From assembly GCF_026914265.1 (NCBI RefSeq), contig NC_069133.1:43734417-43798416 (forward strand): a DNA stretch of 64,000 nucleotides, read 5' to 3'. Within the stretch, counting starts at the first letter, position 1, and the number at the start of each line of letters is the position of its first letter. Made by a program: the position numbers and the translations under genes. This DNA is from Mya arenaria (lineage: Eukaryota; Mollusca; Bivalvia; Myida; Myidae). Shown in pieces: positions 12,801-27,800 of this stretch. The notes below the pieces were generated by a model. That model was not told the DNA's origin. It did no database searches and saw only the letters and a program-made list of their open reading frames with translations.

Positions 12801-15800
12801 GAGCATAAATATGAATACAGGGAAGTTTGAAAGTTAATAATAGTACTAGTGATAAAAATTGTATGAAAAAAAAACGATTTCCTTTTTTAGTATCAGTCTG
12901 CGTGATGTCGCAAGCCCAAATGTTGGTTAGACATCTTCTGCACCCATTGATATTTTAGTGCAGCATGCATGAAAGACTGGATCATAATTTATAAACTATA
13001 GTTGTTTAAATAGAAAAAATCCCTTGACAGGACAAAAAATGAAAAGTTTGACCAATCAGAAAGAACTCTTTACCAATTTAAAAAAGTCTCATTCCAGCAT
13101 GAACCTTTGGTTGATAATAAAACTGGTATGAGTCATTTACATGGGGCTTATTCACAAAAGGATTTATAGGTTAAATTTGTGTTTTCTAAAATTAATCTAT
13201 TTTCTCAACTGTTTTATAACGCACTGGTAGAAAATGTTATAACTTATCATTTGATTCATGTTCAATGTATAACACTTATATGCTGAAGTATTGTTTTCTC
13301 AAAACATGTTATAAAATAAGGTCTTTAGATCTTTACTTGAAGTCATGACTAACGAGGTGTAACTTTTCAAGTATTTCTTTTCAATTACAATGTTATCCAT
13401 GTCATGTATCGTGACATCAGTTTTCGAAACGTTTTGAGTTATTTTTAAACATTGTAAATCACATGAAATGGCACAGTCGACTAAGAAATATTATTTGGTT
13501 GGATGGTTGTATTTTTCTAACCATTATTTTGCAATTACCTATTGGTAATGTAATATGTAATTGTCTATTGTTGTGGTATGTTTATTCGGCGTATGTGCAT
13601 GAATTATTTCTCTCACGTGTTTCATGTTTGCATACCTTAAGCCATTCACATTCTTAAAAACTGTGTATGCAGACAATGATCACGGTACATACATGTATAG
13701 CTTTTATCAAAATACAAATATATAGACCACAAGCTACTTTAAATATATTCTATGTAATGACATCGTCATTTTACGACACCAGAAATAAACATTTTTTAAT
13801 GACATTAACGCTTTAATTACTGGCTTCCATGATAGCCAATGTTTTATTTTAGGTACTTGTTATTGAAATAAAACATTAGTGCCTTTAGAATACATGTACA
13901 TGTTCCTAGTCCATTCATATTTCAAAGAAATAAAGGTCAAATTACTTTCCATTTTATCATTGATAATTATTCCACGTTTAACATCACATGAATTCTTGCA
14001 TTTAAAGTGATAGTCTGGGGGCTAATGTCTGGGGGCTAATTGTTTGAACTTGTGTTAAAAGTTAAAAACGTTTTTAACATCGTTATTAACAACCTTTATA
14101 GCTGTACTACTCAGTTAGTTTTAAAAACAAATATCTAAAAATAGCAATTTAATATAAAAACAAATATCTAAAAATAGCAATTTAAATTAATAAAAAATAA
14201 TTTAAAATAACGATTTTAATGGCGAGGACAGTTTCTTTATTCAGCGAGTACACTTGACAAGTATATTTGTAAAGTTATTTACCTCATAAGTCCTAAAAAT
14301 GTATATTTTCTCTGAACAGGTATTCTTGATAGACTTTGGCCTGGCGAAGAAATATCGCGACAGTCGCACACGGCAACACATTCCTTATCGGGAAGATAAG
14401 AACTTGACCGGCACGGCTCGATATGCTTCCATCAATGCTCACTTAGGTAAATATTTCCACCTCTGCATCCTTTTAATGTACCAGTCAATTGTAACCGCAG
14501 CCCCCCCAGGTCCAAGAAATAGCGGGGACTTTCGTTCCAGGAAAGCCCGGGTAACATCTCCATCCTAACTGATAGTAAAATCCCTGCCAAATGTCCCCGC
14601 ACCCCAGGGACCCCTAGCTAAGGCCCATTACCCACTATATTTGACGCGAAGACAAAATCACCGCATTCACCTGGCACTGCTGGGCCACCAGGAAGGTAAA
14701 AACACGGCCCATTTCCCCTGGACCTATGGGGGCGTGGTTAGAATTGACTGGTGCATTAGCTTATATATGTTTTAAAAAAAATGCCTCTGCGTCAATTTAG
14801 CCTTGGTGTTGCCATATCCTTGCCTTGGTTTTCGTCATAGAATAAGTGTCGTCATATTTGGGAGTAGACATAGATAAAGAGTTATGGAAGGGTGCTGCTC
14901 CATGTCCTTTTTTGGTAGCACCCTTTTGTCCTCATGGAGACCAGCATAGGGTATCTTCTGCCTTCATAGAGTTAATTGATAAAGACTAAATATGAGTCTC
15001 AAATTTTAAAAGAACTAGGTTATAAATACAATTTTTTAAATATTTGGTAGTTTAAACCTAAAATAACTTTAATTATACCCCCCAAGACAAAGTTTGGGGG
15101 GGTATACTGGAATCGGGTTGTCCGTCCGTCTGTCCGTCCGGTTTTTTTTTGTCCGGGATTCATCTTTGTCGTTATTGAACAAATCTTTTTCAAACTTTCA
15201 AATATTAATGACCATGATGTAAACCTGTGCCTCCGTGGATTTGGTCAGAGTCGCATGATCCTGAGTGGAGTTGTGGCCCCTTAATGAGTTAAATTGGGCA
15301 AAATTAGCTTTGTCCAGGATTCTTCTTTGAAGCTATTGAGCAAATCTTTTTCAAACTTTCAAATATTAATGGCCATGATGTAAACCTTTGCCTCCATGAA
15401 TTTGGTGGGAGTCACATGATCCTGAGTGGAGTTGTGGCCCCTTAATGAGTTAAATTGGGTAAAATTAGTTTTGTTCGTCCTACTCCTTCGTCATTTTTGA
15501 ATGAATCTTTTTCAAACTTTTAGCCATGGTGAGAACATTTGCCCCTGTGATTGTGGTTGGAATCACATGATCATGTCTCCAATTATGGCCCCTGAATAAG
15601 TTAAAATAGGCAAAAATTATACAGCTTTGTCTAGCCTAATCCTTGGTCATTTGTGATCTCTGCTGCAGTGCCATGGCAGTCCCTGATTCAGTAATAGGTA
15701 TTCTAAATAAACTAAATAAATGTATTGCCTTGTGCTTTCTAATGATACCATAACTAAGGCCAGGGCAAACAACCTAGACAGGGAAGGGTTGGGGGGTATT

Positions 15801-18800
15801 CGTTAGCCTTTGGCTTACAGTTCTAGTTAAACACAAAATCGGTGAATGACTTTTTTGGTGCAATTCATAATGTTCAAGTTCATAACAGCTCCCCTTATCA
15901 GGTCTCCCTTTCTTCCTTAGAACCCTGTCCCTTTTGCAGCACCCTGTCCTTTTTAAAACCTGGCTAAAACCCTATATGGCCTTAGGTTAGTCATAGCCTT
16001 GGGTTTGTCATAGCCTTGGTGTAGCATGTACATTTTCAAAAATATAAGCAATGTTTTAGCACTTATTTAACTGGGAAATTTGTGGCCACGTAATTAAATA
16101 AAAAAACACATTTATTTCTTGATAATATTTTTTATCTGTACCTTATTCATATGCCTTTTTTTATTTTGATCGAATGCATTTAAATTTTGAAAAAATAAGT
16201 TTTTATAGCATCAACCCTTTATAATGTGCGCCATAAATGCTTCCTGCTACAAATTTAATAATAAAAAAAGTAGATATATTTCAGATTAACGTTACATTTG
16301 CGTACCGACAGATACCATACAAGTGATCTATAAAACTATAAAGCTTCTTTTGAATCAAATTGTTTACACATATCCTGGGTTTGAACAAAGGCTCTTATGT
16401 TTTTTATCAATGAAAGGTTAAGAAGATTACTTATAAGTACCATACCTTGAGCGAAGATCGTATTTGTTTGTTCGCATACAGTGATTCATAAAAAAACACA
16501 CAAACAAAGCAGTTACGGACTGTTCTGATATATGAACCATTTTTAATACTTTATAAATACTGTCTAGTGTATTAAATTCACCATATACAGGCATTTAGCG
16601 ATATGATGAAATTGCTTGCAAAATAAATTAACATACACTTGAAAATCACAAGAAAAACTTTTATCGACACCATCAGTAAAATTCATGACTGTAATAAAAG
16701 CAAAAAGCGTCAATTGACTCAAAGCATTCAAATTTTATTTAAAGTTTTAATAAGTGTGTATATGTATCAGTTTGTTGTATTCAAAGGTAAAATAATAAAG
16801 CAGAGTTTTCTCATATTAACATTCAATTCATAATTGTGTATAAACCATTATACATCAGTTAGTTCAAGATTATAAATTTCAATGTAATATTAATGCAAAT
16901 TTAACCCTATGACCCCATTTTCCAATAGTTCATATTGGTAATATCGTGTCTGTTCAATGTCCCTCTATGATCTAAACGGGCTAGATTTGTCATTTTATGG
17001 ATTGTGTTTCAAATGATCAATGTACACATGTATCTAAGTAAGGCCATTAAAAAAAAAATGTAATTTGCACTGTTGAGATGAATTCATCATTAAAAACCCT
17101 GGAACAAAAACAATTGAGCCTCTGGCGTTTTCCAAAACAATAGATTTTAAGCATGCAAGATTGTTCTTTTTTTGTTAATGATTAGTCAGGGATGATAAAA
17201 TAATTCCCGATGTACTGAAAAAAAATCCGAGGTTGAGTAAATGAAGCAAACAATATTTCTTAGTGGCCTAATGATCAATATTTGCTTTCTGTTGATCGTA
17301 TTTAGGAGAATCGGTTAAACAATATAAGGCCCCCTCTGACTGTTTAACTGATAGGCATTACAAAAGTCATTGTGAAAATAGCTCATGTAATCAGTAATCT
17401 GATTGTATTGGGTCAAGAAAGCGTGAACAACAGATTAATACAGCGAGAGATATAGATGAATTTAAACCTTAATTTCATCTTTCAAGTACAACTGTCAGTT
17501 ACACAGGAATACGCAGTTGGCACGTTTTTGAACACAAGCTGAAAGGCGGATCCTTCAGGGTTGTTATCCATGGCGTTTATTTTTAGTCTGAAATAATAGC
17601 TGTCTCCTTTTGATCAAGACTATTCAATGATGGTGCAACATCGTCAACGCCCATAAGCAGCTTGCTCATAATGCCCTGTTCTATTTTGTACTCTATGACG
17701 TTATACGGATGAGAGAAAGTAATAATTTTAACTTAGTTTCTATGTGACAGATTAATTTATACTACCGGTACTTAGGCGAACTGAAGCACTGCAGAATTCT
17801 TCAATGATTGAAATATTCACGCAAGTCTGGACTTGTTAAAACCTCACGAGTTTTGTTTTATGTTTATAATCTTATACATACTCTTGGTTTAAAAACTTGA
17901 ATATGAACATAATTATGGTATTCAGGTTTGTTTAAATCTTTATTTCAATATCTACAAGACTACTCCCTTGTGAGTCATAAGTTTTAACTCATTCCTTTTC
18001 CTTTTGAAAACCATAGATCTATTAACTGTTTGTTCATCAGGAAGTGATCAGTGGTCTAAAAAGTCATGTAGTGCACATCCTGAAGTGGTATGTTTTAACA
18101 AAGCAGTGCTTGTTACAATTTTTGAGCCAAATATTGTTGTTCAAGAATTTGGGTTTATTATTAAAAAAGTCTACTTTTGATGTCAGTCCCATACAATGTC
18201 GGAGCTTTTTACCAAATATTGGGAAGAGGCCTGGGATATTTTAGTGCGTAAAAGCTTTAAATAGGGAAATTTTGGTACGTTAACAACTTTAGGAAAAACA
18301 AGTCTGAAATTTGATATAAAAATACATTAAATGTATATCAATGTCCACCCATGCTTCAGCTAGGCCTAAATAGCAGGGTGGGGCACCCCTGCCCTTTTCC
18401 AGCACCCTGTTGCCGTTTTTCTACATTTTGTTGTGCCCTGCTGTTTGACATGGTCAATTTTCAGAAATAAGTGTAAAAATAATAAATATACATTTTAAAG
18501 AAAAGGTGACAGCTAAGGTATTCATAACAAACTATTATTATTGATAGTAGTTACAACACATACACAATGTGAACTGAACATTGGCCCTTGCAAGTGCCCC
18601 ATTAAGGCTCATTCTGTGCACATCGAAAGTGCCCTTTCTGAGCTAGCTCACAGCTCTCTTCAATTCCTGGCTGGAGCATTATCTACGATTATGAAATTGT
18701 CAAATTTTGGCCTGTGCTGAAGAAGATGGAAAAGTCCAGAAAGTGTTTGCTGGGTGTCAGACTTGTGTTATATTATCCTATGTTTGTTTCAGGCATTGAA

Positions 18801-21800
18801 CAAAGTCGACGAGACGATATGGAATCTCTGGGATACGTCCTCATGTACTTCAACAGAGGAACTTTACCATGGCAGGGGCTTAAGGTTTGTTCTTGAACTT
18901 CTGTCATTGTTTTTTTTTATAATCGTTACAAAAATTGGCAAAGACGGGCTTGATTAGGAATGGAAGGTAAACCATTGTATATTTTTGATAATGGTATACT
19001 TTTTCAGTAGACTGCTTCATTTTCATAAAATCTTTTTTGAAATTTTATTTGACCAGTTTTGAGAGGTCTGAAATTCTTGAGGCATTAATATAGCCACAAG
19101 AAAGCGATGGAAAATAAAAAATAGCGCTTGATTTTTAATTCACAACCTGACTGATTGGCGTAAAGTCATGAAAAATAAACCCTCCCAAACTTAAAACATT
19201 TCATCAATATAAAAATCACTTCAGATGTGGTTTAGTGAGAGGTGCAAAGAAAGTTGGAAAAATAGGGGTGCGTGCCTTGGCTAGTAAATACAGCGTTGAA
19301 GCTAATATCAAAGTTTGATGTTTCAGACGACAAATCTCACCCCGCTTTGTCTCCCTGTTTTGACCCCTTATAATGCATAATAACCGGAGGCTTTATGCTT
19401 TAGAAAAATATATAAGATAGTGAGTCTCTGACACCAAGCAAGAAGATACGTTCTTTATAAATATTAAAGATAACTCTTTTCAAAATGCTCCTGTACACAG
19501 TTATTTCTCATTAAATTGTTAAGCGTACATCTATTGTTATGTTATGCAATTGTATTTTGTTCTAGAACACAATCAATATTATTTTCCTTATTTTTTACAA
19601 TCTCCAGTGCTTACCGCTAAGTACCGTTATAATGCAGATCTGATTGGCAAAATTATTGCAGAACAGGTGTCCATTTCAATAATCTTATGGCTTAAGATCT
19701 TAAATTTCCTTTTTGGGCTTAAACTGCGTTTCAATAAAAGAAATCTGAAGAACATTTATCAAATTAATTCTGCCAGTTACTTAACGGGTGTCTCTCAGAT
19801 GTGTCAACTATCGGACCCATTCCCCTAGCAAAATATATGGGTTTTTTTGTTTTTATGAAATTCTTTTTACATGTAATGGTTCATTCAACATCCTAATGAA
19901 TTATGTGATGAAAAGTTGTTTATCACATTCAGAGATCAGTATACAATATAATCTGTCATGATTTTGTTGCAATAAAAGATAATTACACCCCAAGGATTGA
20001 TATTACAAGTCTTTTGAAAAGGAGAAAAACTAATATTTTAATTAGTTCCTCATCAGCAGGAGACAGAAACGCTTGTCCTATAAACTGATTTTTTTTATGT
20101 AAAGCTGTGGTTTTCTTTCTCAAAATGGCATATTTCTCGACATAAATTTTCCCAAAATGTCTAGGGTCTTTTTCCAAAATGGGCAGAAAAAAGCGTGCAG
20201 CATATTATGGTTAACGGCTAAGATACCTAATTGTAATGGTCCCATGCTGCTTATGTCATAGGTCCAAGATCAAATACATGTATTTACTAAGTCGGTATTG
20301 AACATGTGTGTGTGATAATTGCTTCCATGTGTGTTGATCACACCTGGTGTCCACTGCTTACAAGTCAGATGCTTGACCAGTTCAGCTGACCAGTCTTGTC
20401 CAGTATTTACAGTATATTCTCACATCATCCTCAAAATATTAATGTTACAGACAATCTTCAATAAATTAATAAAAGGCCTAATGTTGACACATTTCTGTGG
20501 TCTAGTGGTTAAGGCATTTGCCTAAGAAATAGAAAAGGTCATAGGAAATCCCAGCTTGTTCTCGAATGACAAGTAACGTGCTGACCAATCAGATTGTTGA
20601 TTGGATAGCAGAGTACAGATTGGCATCCTGCCAGATGATCTAAAAATTGTGCATAGATTTCAATCTATAAATCTGATAAGTGCAGCATTTGTCCAGCTAA
20701 TTCAAAGGAGTGACTCCATAATAAACAAAACTGTTCTTTTATAATATACCATACTTGTTTTGATGTAAACAGCATGTGATCCAATACATCATCGACATAT
20801 GCACTTGGAATGTGACTGGCCTATTTTTAACAGATGATTTTCTTAGAAAGGAATAACCAAGGCTGTGTGTTATTTGAGAAGTCAAGGAGATGAAGTCTGG
20901 ATTTCCATGATCAATATTTTCTTTGTTTTGCGTGACATTTAGAATGATATGTATGAAGATATTAAAGGAACACCCCACCAATTCTATTAAATTCATTTCC
21001 AGGATCTGTATTAAATAAACATTTTGAGATTGCAGTGGGGTTTTTTTTCGGCCCTGATCTGGGCCTAAATTTGGCTCCAATCGCATCCTGAAATAGTATT
21101 TATTTATCCCCTACCCGTTTAAAAGACTGAGTTAAAGGGAACACAGTTTTGGGGCGTAACTAAGGACATTTACCCCTTCCGCCGAACTGAAAAATATTTA
21201 GTTAGGGGATTTTGGTACTTATTGTACATTTTTTTCAGGTATTTTTAGTCTGAAATAATGGAATTTTGGCACCCTAAGATATATATAGAAATATTTCCCT
21301 TTAAATCTATAAGAAAGGGAATCTGTTTGAAGGACCTGAAATCAGCTTAGTTTGCATTTGTCCGGCTGAATATTTCGGTGATCCTTATGTCCTGCAAGTC
21401 CAAGAATGAGATTGGTTAATGGATTTGCATATATCCGTAGATTCGATGGACCCACAAACACCCTTATAAAAAAACGGAAAAAAAATGGATTTCTTCATAT
21501 GCCCAAGGAATTGACACTCCAGTTTGTATGTGGCCTCCTTACCTAAACCGTTACATTGAAATCTATGATTTATGATTTTTCAGTAGTGTATGAACAGAAT
21601 TTTAGTTACAGGAGCAGCCATGTTGTTGTGGACCAAATTCAGTATTCAATTATGATGTGACAAGTGGCAACAAAACTTCATAGTCTTTAATGGCATCTTT
21701 GTATTCCTGTATTTATTTTCGTTTCAGGCAGCAACAAAAAAGCAAAAGTATGAAAAAATCAGTGAGAAGAAAATGTCAACCCCTGTAGAAGTACTGTGTA

Positions 21801-24800
21801 AGGTATGTCATATTGCTTTTCCCTTGAAGGGTGTTGGTGGTATTAAATAGATCAATTGTGATGTTAATGTGAAATGGAAGCAAATGGTTGTCAGGTAAGC
21901 GCACTCACTTCTGAATAAGGCAACCAGGGTTTAGATTCCCGGCCATGCTCATGCGAGTTTTGTTTGTGGTCGCCCAGACTGTCAAATTGGTTTTCTCCAG
22001 GTTCTCCAGAATCTCCCACTATACAAGATCTCAATCTCGCTCAATATCGTGACTTGCCATATTTCGTTAACATAACTTCCTGCACAAACGTAAAATAAAA
22101 AAATATTTTAATAAAATGGTAGCAAGTTACAATGTTACAATAAGATAAAGAAGGTAATGGTATCTTTGGGTATTAGCCCTACAAAATACAAGTTTATCCT
22201 TAGGAAATTTCAAATAATTAATTATAACCACTTAAAAAGTTAACTATTATTTACACAGAGTAATTTAAAGAACATAAAAATTCGCATTAAAACCAGATTG
22301 GACTTTAATATAGCCTTGAGACAGTTTGTAATCTTAAGCCCAGAGACATGTACTCTTGCAGGGGTGATAAAGTCCTGGGTAAATCTTGAAATCAGGATAG
22401 AAAGCTTTCAACTTCAGACTATCATACAGTTCTAAACTTGTTTTAAGCACTGAAAAATGACACTGGCATTTTTCATGTTTAAATCAAAAGATAATAAATA
22501 TTTGATAATTTTTAGTATCTAATTCTATGAAGGCAGTAGGGTGCACATTCTGGTCATTATGAGCGCAGAAGGGTGCTTCCATAAGAAATAGAAGGAAGTA
22601 CCGTACACTAAAATGTCTCTCTCTCCCCCCTCTCTCTTTCTCTCTCTCCCTCCCTCCCGCCCTCTCTCTTTCTCTCTCTCCCTCCCTCCAGCCCTCCCTC
22701 CCCTCTCTCACCCTCCCTCCCCTCTCTCTCGCTCTCGCTCTTGCTGTTGTTCTCTCTATATATATACATTCATATATGGACATTAAGACGTACCAGTACA
22801 TAAATGACATTGGAAACAATTTTAACAGAGGTCTAAACCACTTCAACTTTCAGTCTACTATCAGCCTGAATCCCTCGTATTCAAACAAAAAAATCAAGAT
22901 ATAATGAAGTGGTATTTTTGGTCTGTCTTCATCCCTGGTCACAAAGTACACCGGTTCTGTTTTTTTACACAGACAAAAGAAATCAAGAGGGATTACATAT
23001 TGGCTTTTAGCTGTCACGATGTTCAGAAATAAGGAAATTAAGTCACATTTGGAATAAACACGTGCCTCTGTTGTTGACTGACTGGAAGCAAAACAGAGTA
23101 ATCAGTGATATTTTAATAATACCTCGCACTGGTATATTCATTCACATGTATGACACTTATTTGAATATTTGAGTAGGAAGGTGATTTTGTTCTACCTGGG
23201 TTTACTTGAATCAATAACTTGTATCACGCAATGTCATGCTTTTTTAGAATAATCTGGGCATCTAGTGCCTTATTGCATTTTAATATGCTTGTGTCAATTT
23301 TCTGTATTTATAAGGAATGATAAGCTATTGTCGAAACCTGAATATTGATTATGCTTCTGTCAGTGACAGTATTTGTGATATATCTTGTGCTTGTTGCCTG
23401 GTTGGTGTTGAAAGTTGTGAGAATGACAAAAATCTCTGAAGTTTTCGCGTATAGTATGCTTGTTTGTTGTGTTTTCATATGATGAAAAATATTTACTGTT
23501 CAGAACCAAACACTCGGACAAGAACAGTTTGACGTATTGATCCACAGTGTGTCTTTCAGATTTGACAATTCCACAAAACTAACCATTACAGCTTATAATG
23601 GTCTATGTGGTATAGGTGACGGTGACAGTGACCTCTCAATTAAGGGGTTTTTGGTCCGAACCCCACATATTGCCATGTTCTGTTGAATCAGAATTTTATT
23701 TTTTGTTTCTTTCTATTCATTTCTGTTTTTTTAGGGGCCATATTCAATATCCGGCTTAGATTTAACTTAATTTTCAGAGTAGAATTTGGGGCTTTATTCA
23801 ACAATATACATATATTTATCTTTAGAATTTCTGTATGATTCCATTCAATCGATTGGCCAAATGATTTTTATCAGTCCAATCGAAACACTGAGATTTTACT
23901 CTAAAAGCTAAGTAAAATTTAGGCTGGTTATTAGATATGGCCTAGGGAAACAGACTGTTGAGTGATCCATAATCAGCTACATGTATAGCTGGCTTCATAA
24001 GCAATCTTGAATTAAACATTTTCTTTCTACCTATCAAGCTTATGTCAAAAAGGCACTACATGAGTGAAAATGTCCTCTTATGGGTCTGAAAATTTGCAGT
24101 ACAAAACAATGTGAACTTACAAATAGCTTTTGAAAACTACTAGTATACATTTCAGTTTTAACATTTGAATTCTATTTATAGGGCTACCCTGCGGAATTTG
24201 CGATGTACCTCAACTACTGTCGGGGCCTTCGTTTTGAGGAGGCGCCAGACTACATGTATCTGCGTCAGCTGTTCCGTATCCTGTTCCGTACCCTCAACTA
24301 CCAGTACGACTATGTGTTCGACTGGACGATGTTGAAACAGAAGGCTGCGGGGGCCTCGTCTGCTGCCCATGGCTCAACGGCTCTAGCTACCGCAGGTATG
24401 GATATGACTTAATCACTGTTAAGTGCTTGCACTAGATTTCTAGCCAATGGCAGACTTTAAAATCAATGGATGAGAACTACTTCAAGTTGATTCGATGAAT
24501 CAGGTGATCTTTCTTATGATGAATAGATCCAAAATGGTGAATTGTGCTGATTTCACCAGCTTGCTGTTCGTTGACCTTTCAATATGCAATAAAAACCTTT
24601 ATAGGCAACTAATTTTAATGTATTTTTTCACAGAAGTCATAAGGAGTCATATTTTATTTATCTTTAAAGCTGTAAAATAAATTGAAATTGTTTTCTAATT
24701 TTTTCCTTTTATTCACAAACTTACTGATTTGAACTTGTTATAGCGCTTCAGATTGGTGAACAGCCTAGGACAATCCTTAGTATAATAGATTTTATTTTAA

Positions 24801-27800
24801 GATTTCTCAGAATACAATGAAATATTAGGTATTTTCATGATTGAGATTTCACACTTAACATCTTCAGAATGAAATCATACGGTATTCATTGGGTTTGCAA
24901 ATTAGCTTAAAAGTTATTGAAGCTCTGCCATTGGTTGCAGGAATTGGGGGTACATCAATAAATACATTTATAGTTCATCGATTACTCTGCGGCCAAATTG
25001 TGCCCATTTGGTAGCTTTCCCTCCAGTATTTATATCTGATTCAAAAACAGGACACAAAGGAAATTGATAATAATGTATTTTTTAAAACTCAAAGTTAAGA
25101 CTTCAGTTACTATGTTGTATCACTTCATTTTGTTCTATTAGTAAGCTAGTGCAAAACAGATATAACTTTTTGTGAGAAATTGACCATACATGTATTTTAT
25201 GAGTTGTTTGATAATTCAGCGGGCCCTATTCAAAAAGCAACTTAGGGCTATACCATTTAACATATAACCCCTGGGGGGAAGGCAGTTTAAAATACCACCC
25301 CCCCACAGAAGCAAATTTACCCTTTCGGGGTCTTAATTAGCGAAAAAAGACTCCCACCCATATACCATTCAAATAATTGCCTTCCCCCCGTGGGTTATAT
25401 GTTTTACTGGAATAGCCCGTACATTGAACTTAAAATTAAGATTAGAAACTAAGTGTTTTGATTGGCCTGTATAATTAGCTGACCAATAGGCTGAATGGAA
25501 TCAGTGAGGCATGTCTAAGGATAAGGATAAGATCATTTTTGAATACTGGCCTTGAAATTAATTAGATGCAAATTAAGTTGATTCGTCAAACTGAAGACTT
25601 CCATCTTGCCACTAAATTTTGCAGTTTTAAATGGCGGGATAAAGTAGAATGAAGTTTTTGTAAGGCAGAAACATGTTTCTAGTTGAGATATTCCCTTCAG
25701 CGGTCCATTAACTGCTGTTTTGATATATTCAAATATAAAGCTTTTCTGAACATTCATGATTGTAAAAAAAAACTGAAGGTGATCATTTAAAAGCCCATTA
25801 GAGTCAGTTTTGATGTAATTAAATATATTAGAAAACTTTGGAAAACAAATTATCAATGTGATTTATAAGTTATAACATGAAATTAACCTTTATATAAATA
25901 GTCACATAAGAAAATAGTGCCTTTAAGACATGAAATTAATTTTATAAATATAATGAATAAAAAAGAAGAAGATTTTTTCCCCATGGCAGCAAGATTCGCA
26001 CCCTGATAATCTAGGTCTGCTGCGCAGTCGGAGACCATATATCCATTACACCATCGAAGTCAGATACTCTAAACTAGCTTTATGTAACATAGATACAAAA
26101 TACATAATTGTGGCCAAATTTTGTCAACATTGAAGTGAAAGTCATCAACATTTGAATGTTTATTGTTTTGGTTCAATTGAACTTGATAACACTAGATAAC
26201 AGAGCAATCAATCTTGTTGACAGTTTCTGATATCCGGTGGTAGGATATTAGGATATGAAAAGCATGTAAGAGGCCTAATATAACCTGCTATTTATTGCTT
26301 TAATTTATTCTTAAAGTGAAACAAATATACTTAGGCTTTTAGCGTGGTTTTAAAAAAGACAGGGTGCTGCAGTAATCGAAATTATAGTTTTGGATAAACA
26401 AGCCCGAATTCTGAATACTACTGCTCGGCATCAAGTTTTTGAACAAGCCCTGCTATACAAAATTCAAAATTTTATCAAGCCGGAAAGACAATTTACCAGT
26501 GCAGGGCTTGCGGGCTTGTGTTAATTTCGATCACTGGTGCTGTAGAAAAAGGGACAGGGTGTTGAGGGACAAAAGTCAGGACATTATCTTGTTAAGTTTT
26601 ATCTACTACATGTAAATATGTAAAGTTTGAATTCATAATCATTTTTCATGTTTAAATCAATAGATAATAAATATTTGATTATTTTAAGTATCTAATTCTT
26701 TGAAGGCAGGAGATTGCACATTCTGGTCTCCATGAGGGCAGAAGGGTGCTTCCAAAAAAAGACATGGTGCAGCACCCTCTCAAAACCCTCTTGCTTAAAT
26801 CCTAATACTGTCCAGAACTGAGATTTCTGGATTAATTGATTTAATTTATAAAGCATTTAATTTAAGCATTCCCGTTAAGCAAACAGCCAGGTGCATAATT
26901 CAATAACAATCTTCGTTGATTTAAGTAAATGGTTAAGTAAAATTATCTTAGTGTCATAGTTTCATTATTTTGCTGCATATCTCAATGAATTGATCTTAAG
27001 CCAGTATTAACAATGAAAACACAAAGTTGGCGAAATAAAAAAATCAACATGTTGCCATTTATTATGTTTATACAGCTTTAAGATAATTGAAGTTAAAACT
27101 CAAATCCTTTATTGTAACGGCCCCTGGGGTTGTAACTGTTTGCTGAAGCACTTGATATCATATTGAAACAAGAAGAAAAAACGAAACTTGCCAGTAAGTC
27201 TGACATAAGTAATGCGGTCATTAATCACAGATTAACCCTTCTCTAAATACATTTAATGTACATGATTTGAATAGGGATTTGAAATCATTTGTTTTGTTAG
27301 TAACTAGGTGTCGATAATGGATTTGCTTGAGACATCTAAAAGAGATTAGCCTATGTTTTGGCCAAAGATTACTGACTGAACTAGACATAGAAAAAACTTG
27401 TATTTACTCTTGTTTAACATCAGATGAAAACATGTTCATTCTGTTCATTTTTATTTGATGTTTACAATAATAATTTGATACGCCTTAAACAAGCAAACCC
27501 AAAGAATGGAAGTGTATGTTTAATATTCTAAGTCATTTAAAAGTTAATGGGCTGATTTTTCAAAACTTAGTTAAAGTTAACAACATAATGAACGACATCA
27601 TTGTTAACTTTTAAACTCAAACTATTTCATGATGTGTTAGTACATTCAAATAAAACAAGTTCAGCTGAAACATTTGTCTCAAATTTTGTTGAAAACACTG
27701 CAGATCACCATTTGAAAGTTAACACCAATGTCGTTGATCACGTTGTTAACTCCAAAAAAGTTGAAAAGTTCTGAGCAATCGAGCCATTAAAGCTGCACTC

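Noticed and set aside
19983-20177. Minus-strand 64-codon frame ([15 protein letters not shown]...)
   Set aside because: No recognised family, within an intron and without splice borders. Likely chance or a repeat fragment.
22484-22846. 120-codon minus-strand frame rich in Arg/Glu/Gly
   Set aside because: It is produced by a CT-rich microsatellite (22617-22765).
25985-26060. Possible tRNA gene on the minus strand
   Set aside because: A and B boxes are recognisable, but the acceptor and anticodon stems do not pair well and an A/T-rich tail follows. SINE head preferred.
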